DNA from: Candidatus Firestonebacteria bacterium RIFOXYA2_FULL_40_8
GTDB lineage: Bacteria > Oederibacteriota > D2-FULL-39-29
Assembly: GCA_001778355.1 (NCBI GenBank)
Contig: MFGS01000184.1
Coordinates: forward strand, 25,787 to 33,423
Length of the DNA: 7,637 bases
Direction: 5' to 3'
How positions within the stretch are numbered: the first letter of the stretch is position 1; the number at the start of each line of letters is the position of its first letter. The position numbers and the translations under genes were made by a program. Shown here in pieces: positions 1 to 5,889 of this stretch. The notes under the pieces were generated by a model. The model was not told the origin of the DNA, did no database searches, and worked only from the letters and a program-made list of their open reading frames with translations.

Positions 1-23
1 CAATCTTTTTAAGGTTTGGTTTG

Positions 24-66
24 TATCAGTGGAATCAAAAAGATTTGAAATCAGTGGAATCTTTTT
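24..66. repeat. Degenerate 9-bp-period repeat and hairpin upstream of guaB
   Basis: The 12-mer ATCAGTGGAATC occurs exactly at 25-36 and 50-61, with a start-to-start distance of 25 bp. The stretch reads as roughly 9-bp units (TATCAGTGG, AATCAAAAA, a 7-nt unit, AATCAGTGG, AATCTTTTT). A perfect 9-bp inverted repeat, AAAAAGATT (37-45) with AATCTTTTT (58-66), has a 12-nt loop and ends directly before the guaB ribosome binding site. The hairpin holds only one G-C pair. It could be a weak terminator of an upstream gene or simply repeat DNA. No promoter for guaB is convincing here; it may lie before the window. Confidence 0.5.
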
Positions 67-81
67 CAGGGAGAAGATATT

Positions 82-1554
82 ATGGCGAAAGATAAATTTG
101 GAAAAATAGGACTTACTTTCGACGACGTGTTATTGGTTCCGTCAAAATCGGAAGTTTTACACTCAGAAGTGGATGTCTCAACGTATCTTACAAAAAATAT
201 AAAACTAAATATTCCCCTGGTTTCCGCCGCTATGGATACGGTGACGGAAGGCCGGTTGGCTATCGCTATTGCACAGGAAGGCGGTATAGGAATAATTCAT
301 AAAAATTTCACATGGCAGGAGCAGGCGGAACAGGTTGACCGGGTAAAAAGATTTATGAGCGGTATTATTACGCATCCCGTTACGCTTTCTCCCGACAGAT
401 CAATTAAAGAAGCTTCAGATATTATGAAGTTCAAGGGTATTTCAGGATTTCCGGTAACTCTGGATGGTTCTGTTAATGGAAAACTCGTCGGTATTCTAAC
501 GAGAAGAGATCTTAAGTTCATTAAAAAAATGGAAGGCACGGTCGGTGATTATATGACCAAAGACAATCTTGTGACCGCGCTTGAAGGTGTTTCACTGGTG
601 AAAGCGCTCGAAATACTTAATAAAAATAAAGTTGAAAAGCTTCCTGTGGTTGATAAAACCGGTCATTTGAAAGGTCTTGTTACGATAAGGGATATTGAAA
701 AGCGTCTGGAATTTCCTAACTCCTGCAAGGATAAATTCGGCAGATTAAGGGTCGGCGCGGCGGTAGGTGTAGGCAAGGAATCAGAAGAAAGAGCGGAAGC
801 GCTGGTGAACGCGGGTGTGGATGTACTTTCTATTGATACCGCACACGGGCATTCTAAGAATGTAATTGAAATGGTAAAAAAACTCAGAAAGAAATATCCT
901 GCTATGGATTTGATTGCCGGAAATATTGCGACCGCGGAAGCCGCGAAAGATCTTTGCAAGCTCGGGGTGGACGGTATAAAAGTCGGCATGGGCCCCGGGT
1001 CAATATGTACTACCAGGGTCATAGCCGGTATAGGTGTCCCGCAGATAACCGCGGTATATGAATGCAGTGAAGCGGCGAAAAAATATAAAGTTCCGGTGAT
1101 CGCCGACGGCGGCATAAAATACTCCGGAGATATTCCCAAAGCGCTTGCGGCAGGAGCTTCCAGTGTTATGATCGGAAATCTTTTTGCCGGCACGGATGAA
1201 GCGCCGGGAGAAACGGTTTTTCTGGAAGGCAGAAGATTTAAAATGTATCACGGTATGGGTTCGCTTGCTGCAATGAAGAAAGGGAGCAAGGATAGGTATT
1301 TCCAGGATAACGTTGAAAATAAAAAACTGGTACCGGAAGGCGTTGAAGGAAGAGTTCCCTATAGAGGCTCCATCTCCAACAGTGTTTTGCAGTTGATCGG
1401 AGGTCTTAGAAGCGGCATGGGATATTGCGGGGTGAGTTCGATTAAAGAACTTCAAACGAAGGCGAATTTTATAAGAATAACATCCGCGGGGTTACAGGAA
1501 AATCACCCGCATAATATTACGATAACGAGCGAGCCGCCCAACTACTGGTTGTAA
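82..1554 (+). CDS. guaB: Inosine-5'-monophosphate dehydrogenase
   Basis: This cytosolic enzyme oxidises IMP to XMP with NAD+, the committed step of guanine nucleotide synthesis. The 490 residues match the usual bacterial length. The (beta/alpha)8 barrel starts at LTFDDVLLVP and is interrupted by a tandem CBS (Bateman) module at about residues 94-210. The catalytic loop GPGSICTTR places the nucleophile at Cys309. DGGI (Asp342) is the IMP ribose/phosphate-binding segment, and DRYFQ gives the flap Arg405-Tyr406 dyad. All three sit four residues later than in the E. coli enzyme, so there is no internal damage. The start is supported by AGGGAG at 68-73, 8 nt before ATG. The gene lies 88 nt before rpsO with no clear terminator between. 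The CBS pair suggests purine-nucleotide allostery, which is known for the family but not visible here. Confidence 0.98.
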   Translation: MAKDKFGKIGLTFDDVLLVPSKSEVLHSEVDVSTYLTKNIKLNIPLVSAAMDTVTEGRLAIAIAQEGGIGIIHKNFTWQEQAEQVDRVKRFMSGIITHPVTLSPDRSIKEASDIMKFKGISGFPVTLDGSVNGKLVGILTRRDLKFIKKMEGTVGDYMTKDNLVTALEGVSLVKALEILNKNKVEKLPVVDKTGHLKGLVTIRDIEKRLEFPNSCKDKFGRLRVGAAVGVGKESEERAEALVNAGVDVLSIDTAHGHSKNVIEMVKKLRKKYPAMDLIAGNIATAEAAKDLCKLGVDGIKVGMGPGSICTTRVIAGIGVPQITAVYECSEAAKKYKVPVIADGGIKYSGDIPKALAAGASSVMIGNLFAGTDEAPGETVFLEGRRFKMYHGMGSLAAMKKGSKDRYFQDNVENKKLVPEGVEGRVPYRGSISNSVLQLIGGLRSGMGYCGVSSIKELQTKANFIRITSAGLQENHPHNITITSEPPNYWL

Positions 1555-1642
1555 GGAGACAGGCCGCTTACGCGGAAAGGATACTGGTTTGACCCGTAAA
1601 GGGCTCTACTGGTTCCCGCGCGAATAGAGGAGGAAACACAAG
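1555..1642 (+). promoter_or_regulatory. Structured 5' leader of rpsO, candidate S15 autoregulatory RNA
   Basis: The spacer can form mutually exclusive helices. CGCGG (1571-1575) can pair upstream, through its last four bases, with CCGC (1564-1567, loop TTAC), or downstream with CCGCG (1616-1620). A small stem GACCC/GGG(C)TC (1591-1606, loop GTAAA) sits inside the longer helix. CTCTA (1604-1608) can pair with TAGAG (1625-1629), which overlaps the first bases of the strong Shine-Dalgarno GAGGAGG (1627-1633). TACTGGTT occurs at 1582-1589 and 1607-1614, with a third copy in the guaB tail (1543-1550). S15 represses its own translation through structurally different leaders in several bacterial groups. 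Assigning that role here is inference from position and foldability. Confidence 0.45.
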
Positions 1643-1909
1643 ATGTTGAACAAAGAAGTGAAAACAGGTTTGATCAGTAAGTACAGGAAGCACGAGAAGG
1701 ATACCGGCTCTTCGGAAGTACAGGTGGCCTTACTCACCGGCAGGATAAATTATCTGACGGAGCACCTTAAGATACACAAGAAAGACCACAGCAGCAGAAG
1801 AGGGTTGCTGATCCTTGTAGGTAAAAGAAGAAGCTTGCTTGACTATATCAAGAGAACGGATTTTGAGAAGTACAAAAAAGTCATAGAGAGCTTAGAACTC
1901 CGCAAGTGA
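1643..1909 (+). CDS. rpsO: 30S ribosomal protein S15
   Basis: S15 is a primary 16S rRNA-binding protein that organises the central domain of the small subunit (helices 20-22) and contributes to bridge B4 with 23S rRNA. The 88 residues are normal for the family. The signature DTGSSEVQVALLTGRI is followed by the helical hairpin and KIHKKDHSSRRGLL. The residues that contact the rRNA three-way junction and the G-U/G-C motif are present at expected positions: Thr21, Gly22, Gln27, His41, Asp48 and Ser51. Translation starts 9 nt after a near-perfect GAGGAGG. The stop is TGA, so TGA is not reassigned here. The gene is followed by pnp, the classic rpsO-pnp arrangement, and its own leader is likely the autoregulatory target. 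Confidence 0.98.
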   Translation: MLNKEVKTGLISKYRKHEKDTGSSEVQVALLTGRINYLTEHLKIHKKDHSSRRGLLILVGKRRSLLDYIKRTDFEKYKKVIESLELRK

Positions 1910-1953
1910 TTTTTCAAAACAATATTCCTGATTGAAAAAAATATGGGAAACAC

Positions 1954-1996
1954 GGAAGTTACAAGTGAAAGCGCCATTGGGGCGTGAAGTAACTCC
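1954..1996 (+). promoter_or_regulatory. Stem-loop in the rpsO-pnp spacer, candidate processing or autoregulation site
   Basis: GGAAGTTAC (1954-1962) pairs with GTAACTCC (1989-1996) to give 8 bp with one bulged A. Inside it, GCGCC (1971-1975) pairs with GGCGT (1981-1985) around the loop ATTGG, with one G-U pair. There is no following T tract, so it does not look like an intrinsic terminator. In E. coli a duplex in the pnp leader is cut by RNase III and then degraded by PNPase, giving autoregulation. The location is equivalent, but the function here is inferred. A weaker A/T stem, TTTTTCAA (1910-1917) with TTGAAAAA (1932-1939), precedes it. Confidence 0.5.
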
Positions 1997-2048
1997 TGGA
2001 ACAAATATGTTTTTGTGCAATGAGATGTTCAAAAACTAAGGACAACAA

Positions 2049-4139
2049 ATGGAAATATCAGTAAAGAAGACGATAGCGGGCAGAGAGCTCGTTATCACCA
2101 CGGGTAAAATCGCCAAGTTGGCGGAAGGGTCATGCACCGTGAGGTACGGAGATACGCTGGTACTATCAACGGTGTGTTCGTCGGATACGATAAGAGAAGG
2201 ACTTGATTATTTTCCTCTTACCGTAGAGTACAGAGAAAGGTTTTACGCGGCAGGGAAAATCCCCGGAGGTTTCTTCAAAAGAGAAGGAAGACCGAGGGAA
2301 CTTGAAACGCTTAATGCCAGGATAACTGACAGGTCGATGAGGCCGTTATTTCCTTCTAACCTGTTAAATGAAGTGCAGATAATCAACACTGTGCTTTCTT
2401 ATGATACAGAGAATGAAGCCGATGTACTCGCGCTTATCGGATCCTCCACTGCAACACTTAATGCTAACATCCCATATCACGGACCTGTTGCTCCCGTCAA
2501 AATAGGAAAGATCGCCGGCAATATGGTTGTCTTCCCTACGATGACTGACTTAAAGAGCAGTTCGATGGAACTTCTGGTTGTCTATATGAAAGCAGGGGTT
2601 ATCATGATAGAGTGCGGCAGTAAAGAAGTCACCGAAGCAGAAGTACTGGAAGCCATCAAGTTCGGCAGAAAGACTGCGGATGAGATAATCGCGATGCAGG
2701 AAGAGATGGCGTCAAAAGTGGAAAAACCGAACAAAAATTTCACTTACAGAACTGTTACTCCCGATCTGGAAAAGCAGGTTAAGGAATTAGCCGGCGAAAA
2801 GCTTGCCTCCGTAGAAAAAAGCGGTGACAAAAAACAAAGAGCGGCAGCGGTAAAGAAAATAAGAGAAGAAGTGAAAGCAGCCCTTCTCTTGAAATTCCCG
2901 TTAGCGAAGAACGAGATTAACGGCTATCTGGATACTCTGGAGTCAGAAAATTTAAGACAGCAAATAATTGAAGGGAAAGTAAGACCTGACGGCAGGGGCA
3001 TGACTGACATCCGTCCTATTACCTGCGAAGTCGGTTTCCTTCCTCGCACCCATGGTTCGGCTATATTCAGCAGAGGCCAGACCCAGGCGCTCGTTGTAAC
3101 TACGCTTGGCACCAAGGATGATATCCAGTATCTTGATGATCTTTCGGGTGAAGCAGAAAAAAAATACATGCTTCATTATAACTTCCCTCCGTTCGCAACG
3201 GGTGAAGCAAAGCCCATCAGAGGCGTCGGAAGACGTGAAGTGGGTCACGGTGCGCTTGCAGAAAAAGCAATTGCTCCCGTAATCCCGAGCCAGGAAAAGT
3301 TCCCTTATGTTATCAACTTGGTTTCGGATATTATCGAATCCAACGGTTCTTCCTCTATGGCTTCTGTTTGCGGCGCAACATTGTCGCTTATGGATGCCGG
3401 TGTACCGATAATTTCTCCGGTTGCCGGAATCTCCATCGGTTTGATAAAGGAAACAAACGGCTGGGTGACGATCACCGATATAGCGGGTATTGAAGACCAC
3501 TTCGGCGATATGGATTTCAAAGTTGCCGGTACCGCGAAAGGAATTACCGCGATACAGCTGGATATGAAAGTAGAAGGTATTTCGGATGAGATAATCGAGA
3601 AAACCTTGTCTCAGGCGAAAGAAGCAAGAATGCTTATTCTTGATAAGATAACGGCTGCGATAAGCGCACCGAGAGCAGAGCTTTCCACTTTTGCGCCGAG
3701 AATTGTGACTATCAAGGTACACCAGGATAAGATTAAGATTATCATCGGACCTTCGGGCAAAATGATTAAAAAGATTGTTGAAGAAACCGGAGCGAGTATA
3801 AATATTGATGATGACGGAACAGTTCATATTGCTTCCGCGGATAGCGCGGCGCTTGAAGCCGCGGTTAACAGGATAAAAGAGATAGCCAGAGAAGCAGAGA
3901 TGGGCGCGACTTATACCGGCAAAGTCAAGAAAGTTGCCGAGTTCGGCGCGTTTGTCGAAATCTTCCCCGGTCAGGATGGACTTGTCCATATCTCCGAACT
4001 CGATGTTAACAGGGTAAAAAGAGTTGAAGATGTTTGCAGGGAAGGCGATACGATGACTGTTAAGGTTATCGGCATCGACGAAAAGACCGGTAAGATAAAA
4101 CTTTCGAAAAAGGCCTTGATGACGGAACAAGGAAAGTAA
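2049..4139 (+). CDS. pnp: Polynucleotide phosphorylase (polyribonucleotide nucleotidyltransferase)
   Basis: This trimeric 3'-5' exoribonuclease phosphorolyses RNA to nucleoside diphosphates and acts in mRNA turnover, often in a degradosome. The 696 residues match the family. Domain order is RNase PH 1 (about 12-143, with GGFFKREGRP and the DRSMRPLFP segment), an all-helical linker (about 146-235), RNase PH 2 starting at RPDGRG (312), KH (about 555-610, GPSGK at 567-571) and S1 (about 620-690). Catalytic residues are intact: IEDHFGDMDFK gives Asp483, Asp489 and Lys491, each three positions before the E. coli counterparts Asp486, Asp492 and Lys494. The ribosome binding site TAAGGA (2037-2042) is 6 nt before ATG. 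The M16 peptidase gene follows after 10 nt, so the two are co-transcribed. Regulation probably acts through the spacer stem-loop. Confidence 0.98.
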   Translation: MEISVKKTIAGRELVITTGKIAKLAEGSCTVRYGDTLVLSTVCSSDTIREGLDYFPLTVEYRERFYAAGKIPGGFFKREGRPRELETLNARITDRSMRPLFPSNLLNEVQIINTVLSYDTENEADVLALIGSSTATLNANIPYHGPVAPVKIGKIAGNMVVFPTMTDLKSSSMELLVVYMKAGVIMIECGSKEVTEAEVLEAIKFGRKTADEIIAMQEEMASKVEKPNKNFTYRTVTPDLEKQVKELAGEKLASVEKSGDKKQRAAAVKKIREEVKAALLLKFPLAKNEINGYLDTLESENLRQQIIEGKVRPDGRGMTDIRPITCEVGFLPRTHGSAIFSRGQTQALVVTTLGTKDDIQYLDDLSGEAEKKYMLHYNFPPFATGEAKPIRGVGRREVGHGALAEKAIAPVIPSQEKFPYVINLVSDIIESNGSSSMASVCGATLSLMDAGVPIISPVAGISIGLIKETNGWVTITDIAGIEDHFGDMDFKVAGTAKGITAIQLDMKVEGISDEIIEKTLSQAKEARMLILDKITAAISAPRAELSTFAPRIVTIKVHQDKIKIIIGPSGKMIKKIVEETGASINIDDDGTVHIASADSAALEAAVNRIKEIAREAEMGATYTGKVKKVAEFGAFVEIFPGQDGLVHISELDVNRVKRVEDVCREGDTMTVKVIGIDEKTGKIKLSKKALMTEQGK

Positions 4140-4149
4140 CGGAAGTTTA

Positions 4150-5367
4150 ATGTACTCACAAAAAGTTTTTAAAAACGGCCTGGCTGTGCTGTCTGAAGAG
4201 ATGGCGCACGTCAGGTCGGTTTCTTTCGGGGTCCTCATAAAATCCGGTTCGCGTTTTGAAACTCCGGGTGTTGAGGGGATTTCCCATTTCCTTGAACATA
4301 TGGTGTTTAAAGGAAATGAGGAACTCTCCGCGTTCCAGATCTCCGAAGGTTTTGACCTACTTGGCGCTTCCATTGATGCTTTTACCGCCAGAGAGTACAC
4401 CTGTTTTTACGTCAAGATGGTGGATGACAAACTTCCCGAAGTGATGAAGCTCCTTTCAGAAATGCTTTTAACACCTGCTTTTCTTGATAAAGAAATAGTA
4501 AAAGAAAAAGGCGTGGTGCAAGAAGAGATTAAAATGTATCAGGACACCCCAGATGAATTTACTTTTGACGCTTTTTTAAAAGGCATTTACGGCGGCCACT
4601 CTCTTGGAAAGCCTATTCTCGGGTATGAAAGCACCGTTAACTCCTTTAATCAGAAAAACACAACTGAGTATTACCGCAAATATTTTGCTCCGCAAAACAC
4701 GATTATGGCGGCCGCGGGAAATATAAATAAAGAAAAGTTTTACGACCTGGTGGAAAAATATTTCGGCAGTTGGCAAAACAGCGGCTTCTCTCCGAAGTTT
4801 GAAGCGCCGGGTTATGTTTTTGAAACGGAAAAAATAGAAAAGAAACTTGAACAGGTGCATCTTTGCCTCGGCACCGAAGGCCTGGCCTTTAAGCATGAGG
4901 ATCGGTATAAGCTCCTCGTTATGAACGAAATCCTCGGCGGCTCTATGAGCTCGCATCTCTTTCAGGAAGTAAGAGAAAAACGCGGTCTTTGCTACTCTAT
5001 CAGCTCTTTGACCGAGTCCCACACGGACAGCGGAGTATTTTTCGTCTACGCCGCCACCGATAAAGAAAAGCTCCCCGAGCTCGTAAAAGTAATAAAAGAA
5101 GAGCTCGAAAAGATAAAAACAAACATCACCGATAAAGAACTGGAACGCATAAAACAACAGGTAAAAAGCGGCTATATCATCAGCATGGAAAACTCCGTAA
5201 ACAGAATGACCCGCCTCATAAAGCAAGAATACTATCACGACAAATTTTTAGATTTAAACGGCATAATGGAAGAGATAGAGAAGTTAAAGAAGGAAGATTT
5301 GATGGGATTTGCGGAGAAGTTGTTTGTGAAAGACAGGATGAAGTTACTGACGGTAGGACCGTCATAA
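4150..5367 (+). CDS. M16 family zinc metallopeptidase (processing-peptidase-like)
   Basis: This is a 405-residue member of the M16B group, related to mitochondrial processing peptidase beta and bacterial YmxG/MlpA-like proteins. The inverted zinc motif HFLEH gives ligands His46 and His50 with catalytic base Glu49. Glu126 in VVQEEIKMY, 76 residues after His50, is the third ligand, and Glu119 is the usual second-shell acid. The C-terminal lobe carries the RGLCY motif (278-282), whose Arg and Tyr contribute to the active site, so this looks like an active single-chain enzyme. No signal peptide or membrane helix is seen, so it is probably cytosolic. Substrate is unknown. A pnp-M16 gene order is common across bacteria. 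Start choice rests on CGGAAG just before ATG and the conserved start of strand 1 (VFKNGLAVL). Confidence 0.95.
   Translation: MYSQKVFKNGLAVLSEEMAHVRSVSFGVLIKSGSRFETPGVEGISHFLEHMVFKGNEELSAFQISEGFDLLGASIDAFTAREYTCFYVKMVDDKLPEVMKLLSEMLLTPAFLDKEIVKEKGVVQEEIKMYQDTPDEFTFDAFLKGIYGGHSLGKPILGYESTVNSFNQKNTTEYYRKYFAPQNTIMAAAGNINKEKFYDLVEKYFGSWQNSGFSPKFEAPGYVFETEKIEKKLEQVHLCLGTEGLAFKHEDRYKLLVMNEILGGSMSSHLFQEVREKRGLCYSISSLTESHTDSGVFFVYAATDKEKLPELVKVIKEELEKIKTNITDKELERIKQQVKSGYIISMENSVNRMTRLIKQEYYHDKFLDLNGIMEEIEKLKKEDLMGFAEKLFVKDRMKLLTVGPS
5348..5364 (+). terminator. Stem-loop at the 3' end of the M16 peptidase gene
   Basis: TGACGGT (5348-5354) and ACCGTCA (5358-5364) form a perfect 7-bp stem with an AGG loop. 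The stem abuts the TAA stop codon (5365-5367), so it lies wholly in coding sequence. A run of five T occurs only about 15 nt later (5380-5384), inside the 9-bp repeat array, so this is not a canonical intrinsic terminator. It may protect the 3' end of the transcript or weakly end the rpsO-pnp-M16 operon. Confidence 0.35.
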
Positions 5368-5369
5368 CA

Positions 5370-5408
5370 GTTTGTAAGGTTTTTAAGGTTTGTAAAGTTT
5401 GTAAAGTT
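5370..5408 (+). repeat. Tandem 9-bp repeat array (GTTTGTAAR), left copy
   Basis: Four consecutive 9-mers are visible: GTTTGTAAG (5370-5378), GTTTTTAAG (5379-5387), GTTTGTAAA (5388-5396) and GTTTGTAAA (5397-5405), followed by a partial GTT. The same unit appears in inverted orientation at 5784-5819. A 13-bp match (TTTTTAAGGTTTG) also occurs at 6-18, at the left edge of the window. The array begins 3 nt after the peptidase stop codon. Confidence 0.85.
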
Positions 5409-5428
5409 AAAAATCAATGTAATATATT
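5399..5428 (+). promoter_or_regulatory. Possible promoter for the small membrane-protein gene
   Basis: TTGTAA (5399-5404, 4 of 6 to the -35 consensus) and TATATT (5423-5428, 5 of 6 to the -10) are 18 bp apart. The -35-like box is part of the 9-bp repeat, and the DNA is AT-rich, so chance matches are likely. It would start a transcript about 45 nt before the small gene. Confidence 0.22.
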
Positions 5429-5478
5429 GAAATAAAATGGAAGTACTGAAGTTTGATGCAGGAAAAGGGGAATAGAAA

Positions 5479-5682
5479 ATGCTGGGGTTGCAAGTTCTCT
5501 TTTTATTCATGGGTGTTCTATTAGTTATTTTTAATAAGCAATTTGGTGTTGCGGTTGCAAATTTCCAAAAAAGTAATACAGAAAAATATACAAATAACTT
5601 TATGGCAAGATATGGAGGGGCGATGATAGGAGGTTGTATCATTCTCTTATCATTAATGGCGATTATAGTACATTTTCTATAA
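5479..5682 (+). CDS. Small two-helix membrane protein of unknown function
   Basis: This 67-residue protein is not confidently recognised. Two hydrophobic segments are visible, at about residues 2-18 (GLQVLFLFMGVLLVIF) and 47-66 (GAMIGGCIILLSLMAIIVHF). They are joined by a polar stretch of about 28 residues containing NKQF and NFMARYGG. The layout resembles small inner-membrane proteins such as the DUF6199-like group, but I cannot confirm membership. Coding is supported by AAGGGG (5465-5470), 8 nt before ATG, and by the well-organised hydrophobicity pattern. The gene is visibly AT-richer than its neighbours and sits alone in an island flanked by inverted 9-bp repeat arrays, which suggests acquisition or mobility. 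It does not obviously belong to either neighbouring operon. Confidence 0.7.
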   Translation: MLGLQVLFLFMGVLLVIFNKQFGVAVANFQKSNTEKYTNNFMARYGGAMIGGCIILLSLMAIIVHFL

Positions 5683-5693
5683 ACTGATTCCAT

Positions 5694-5706
5694 GGTGACA
5701 GTCACC
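5694..5706. repeat. Perfect palindrome GGTGAC-A-GTCACC
   Basis: Two 6-bp arms with a single central A lie 11 nt after the stop codon of the small membrane-protein gene. As RNA it would need a larger loop, so as DNA it reads better as a protein-binding dyad or a REP-like element. Similar short palindromes are associated with Y1/IS200-like (RAYT) transposases in other genomes, but no transposase is present here, so that link is inference. Confidence 0.5.
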
Positions 5707-5707
5707 G

Positions 5708-5774
5708 AAAAAGCGTTATTATGTAAGGTGTATTATATTAAAGTCGCTTGCTACCAAATGTCAACGCTATTTTT
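5708..5774 (+). terminator. Weak terminator-like pairing after the small gene
   Basis: AAAAAGCGTT (5708-5717) can pair with AACGCT plus TTTTT (5763-5774) with one bulged A. The pairing would end in a T-rich run (ATTTTTATCTTT). The 45-nt loop makes it unstable as drawn, so this is only a candidate end for the transcript of the small gene. Confidence 0.2.
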
Positions 5775-5783
5775 ATCTTTCAC

Positions 5784-5819
5784 TTTACAAACCTTATAAA
5801 CTTTATGAACTCTATACAC
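5784..5819 (-). repeat. Tandem 9-bp repeat array, right copy in inverted orientation
   Basis: On the + strand the units read TTTACAAAC (5784-5792), CTTATAAAC (5793-5801), TTTATGAAC (5802-5810) and a degenerate TCTATACAC (5811-5819). The first is the exact reverse complement of the GTTTGTAAA unit at 5388-5405. With the left array it brackets about 375 bp that contain the small membrane-protein gene. Confidence 0.8.
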
Positions 5820-5821
5820 AA

Positions 5822-5850
5822 TTGCAATAAAGTATTATGTATGCTATACT
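5822..5850 (+). promoter_or_regulatory. Sigma70-type promoter for the galT operon
   Basis: TTGCAA (5822-5827) and TATACT (5845-5850) are separated by exactly 17 bp. TG at 5842-5843 forms an extended -10 (TGCTATACT). Transcription would start near 5857, about 33 nt before galT. GTATGCTATAC spanning the -10 and GGTATACAC just downstream (5857-5865) form loose dyads that might bind a regulator. Confidence 0.6.
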
Positions 5851-5889
5851 TTTTAGGTATACACTTTTGCTTTAAGAAAAGGAGATTGC

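Noticed and set aside
663..1193. Minus-strand reading frame of 176 codons opposite guaB
   Set aside because: It is antisense to the conserved IMPDH barrel and has no family signature.
1555..1642. tRNA-like sequence in the rpsO leader (a GGTTCCCG segment)
   Set aside because: There is no acceptor stem, anticodon arm or full T-loop consensus.
1910..1939. A/T inverted repeat after rpsO as an intrinsic terminator
   Set aside because: The stem has a single G-C pair, a 14-nt loop and no T tract after it. rpsO-pnp read-through is expected.
2008..2040. Possible 10-codon leader peptide upstream of pnp
   Set aside because: It has only a weak ribosome-binding match and no codon pattern suggesting attenuation. 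An ORF this short is expected by chance.
2952..4400. Long minus-strand reading frame (482 codons) opposite pnp and the peptidase gene
   Set aside because: It lies antisense to two genes with intact catalytic motifs, crosses their boundary, and its translation has no recognisable motif. It is a shadow of + strand codon bias.
4576..5238. Minus-strand reading frame of 220 codons opposite the M16 gene
   Set aside because: It is rich in Phe/Tyr from antisense Lys/Glu codons and lies wholly inside a well-supported gene.
5235..5705. Minus-strand reading frame of 156 codons spanning the small gene and repeat array
   Set aside because: It includes the repeat array read as FTNFTNLKNLTN and overlaps the better supported + strand small gene, which has a ribosome binding site and a clear two-helix pattern.
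5370..5819. CRISPR-like array
   Set aside because: Units are 9 bp with no spacers, and there are no cas genes.
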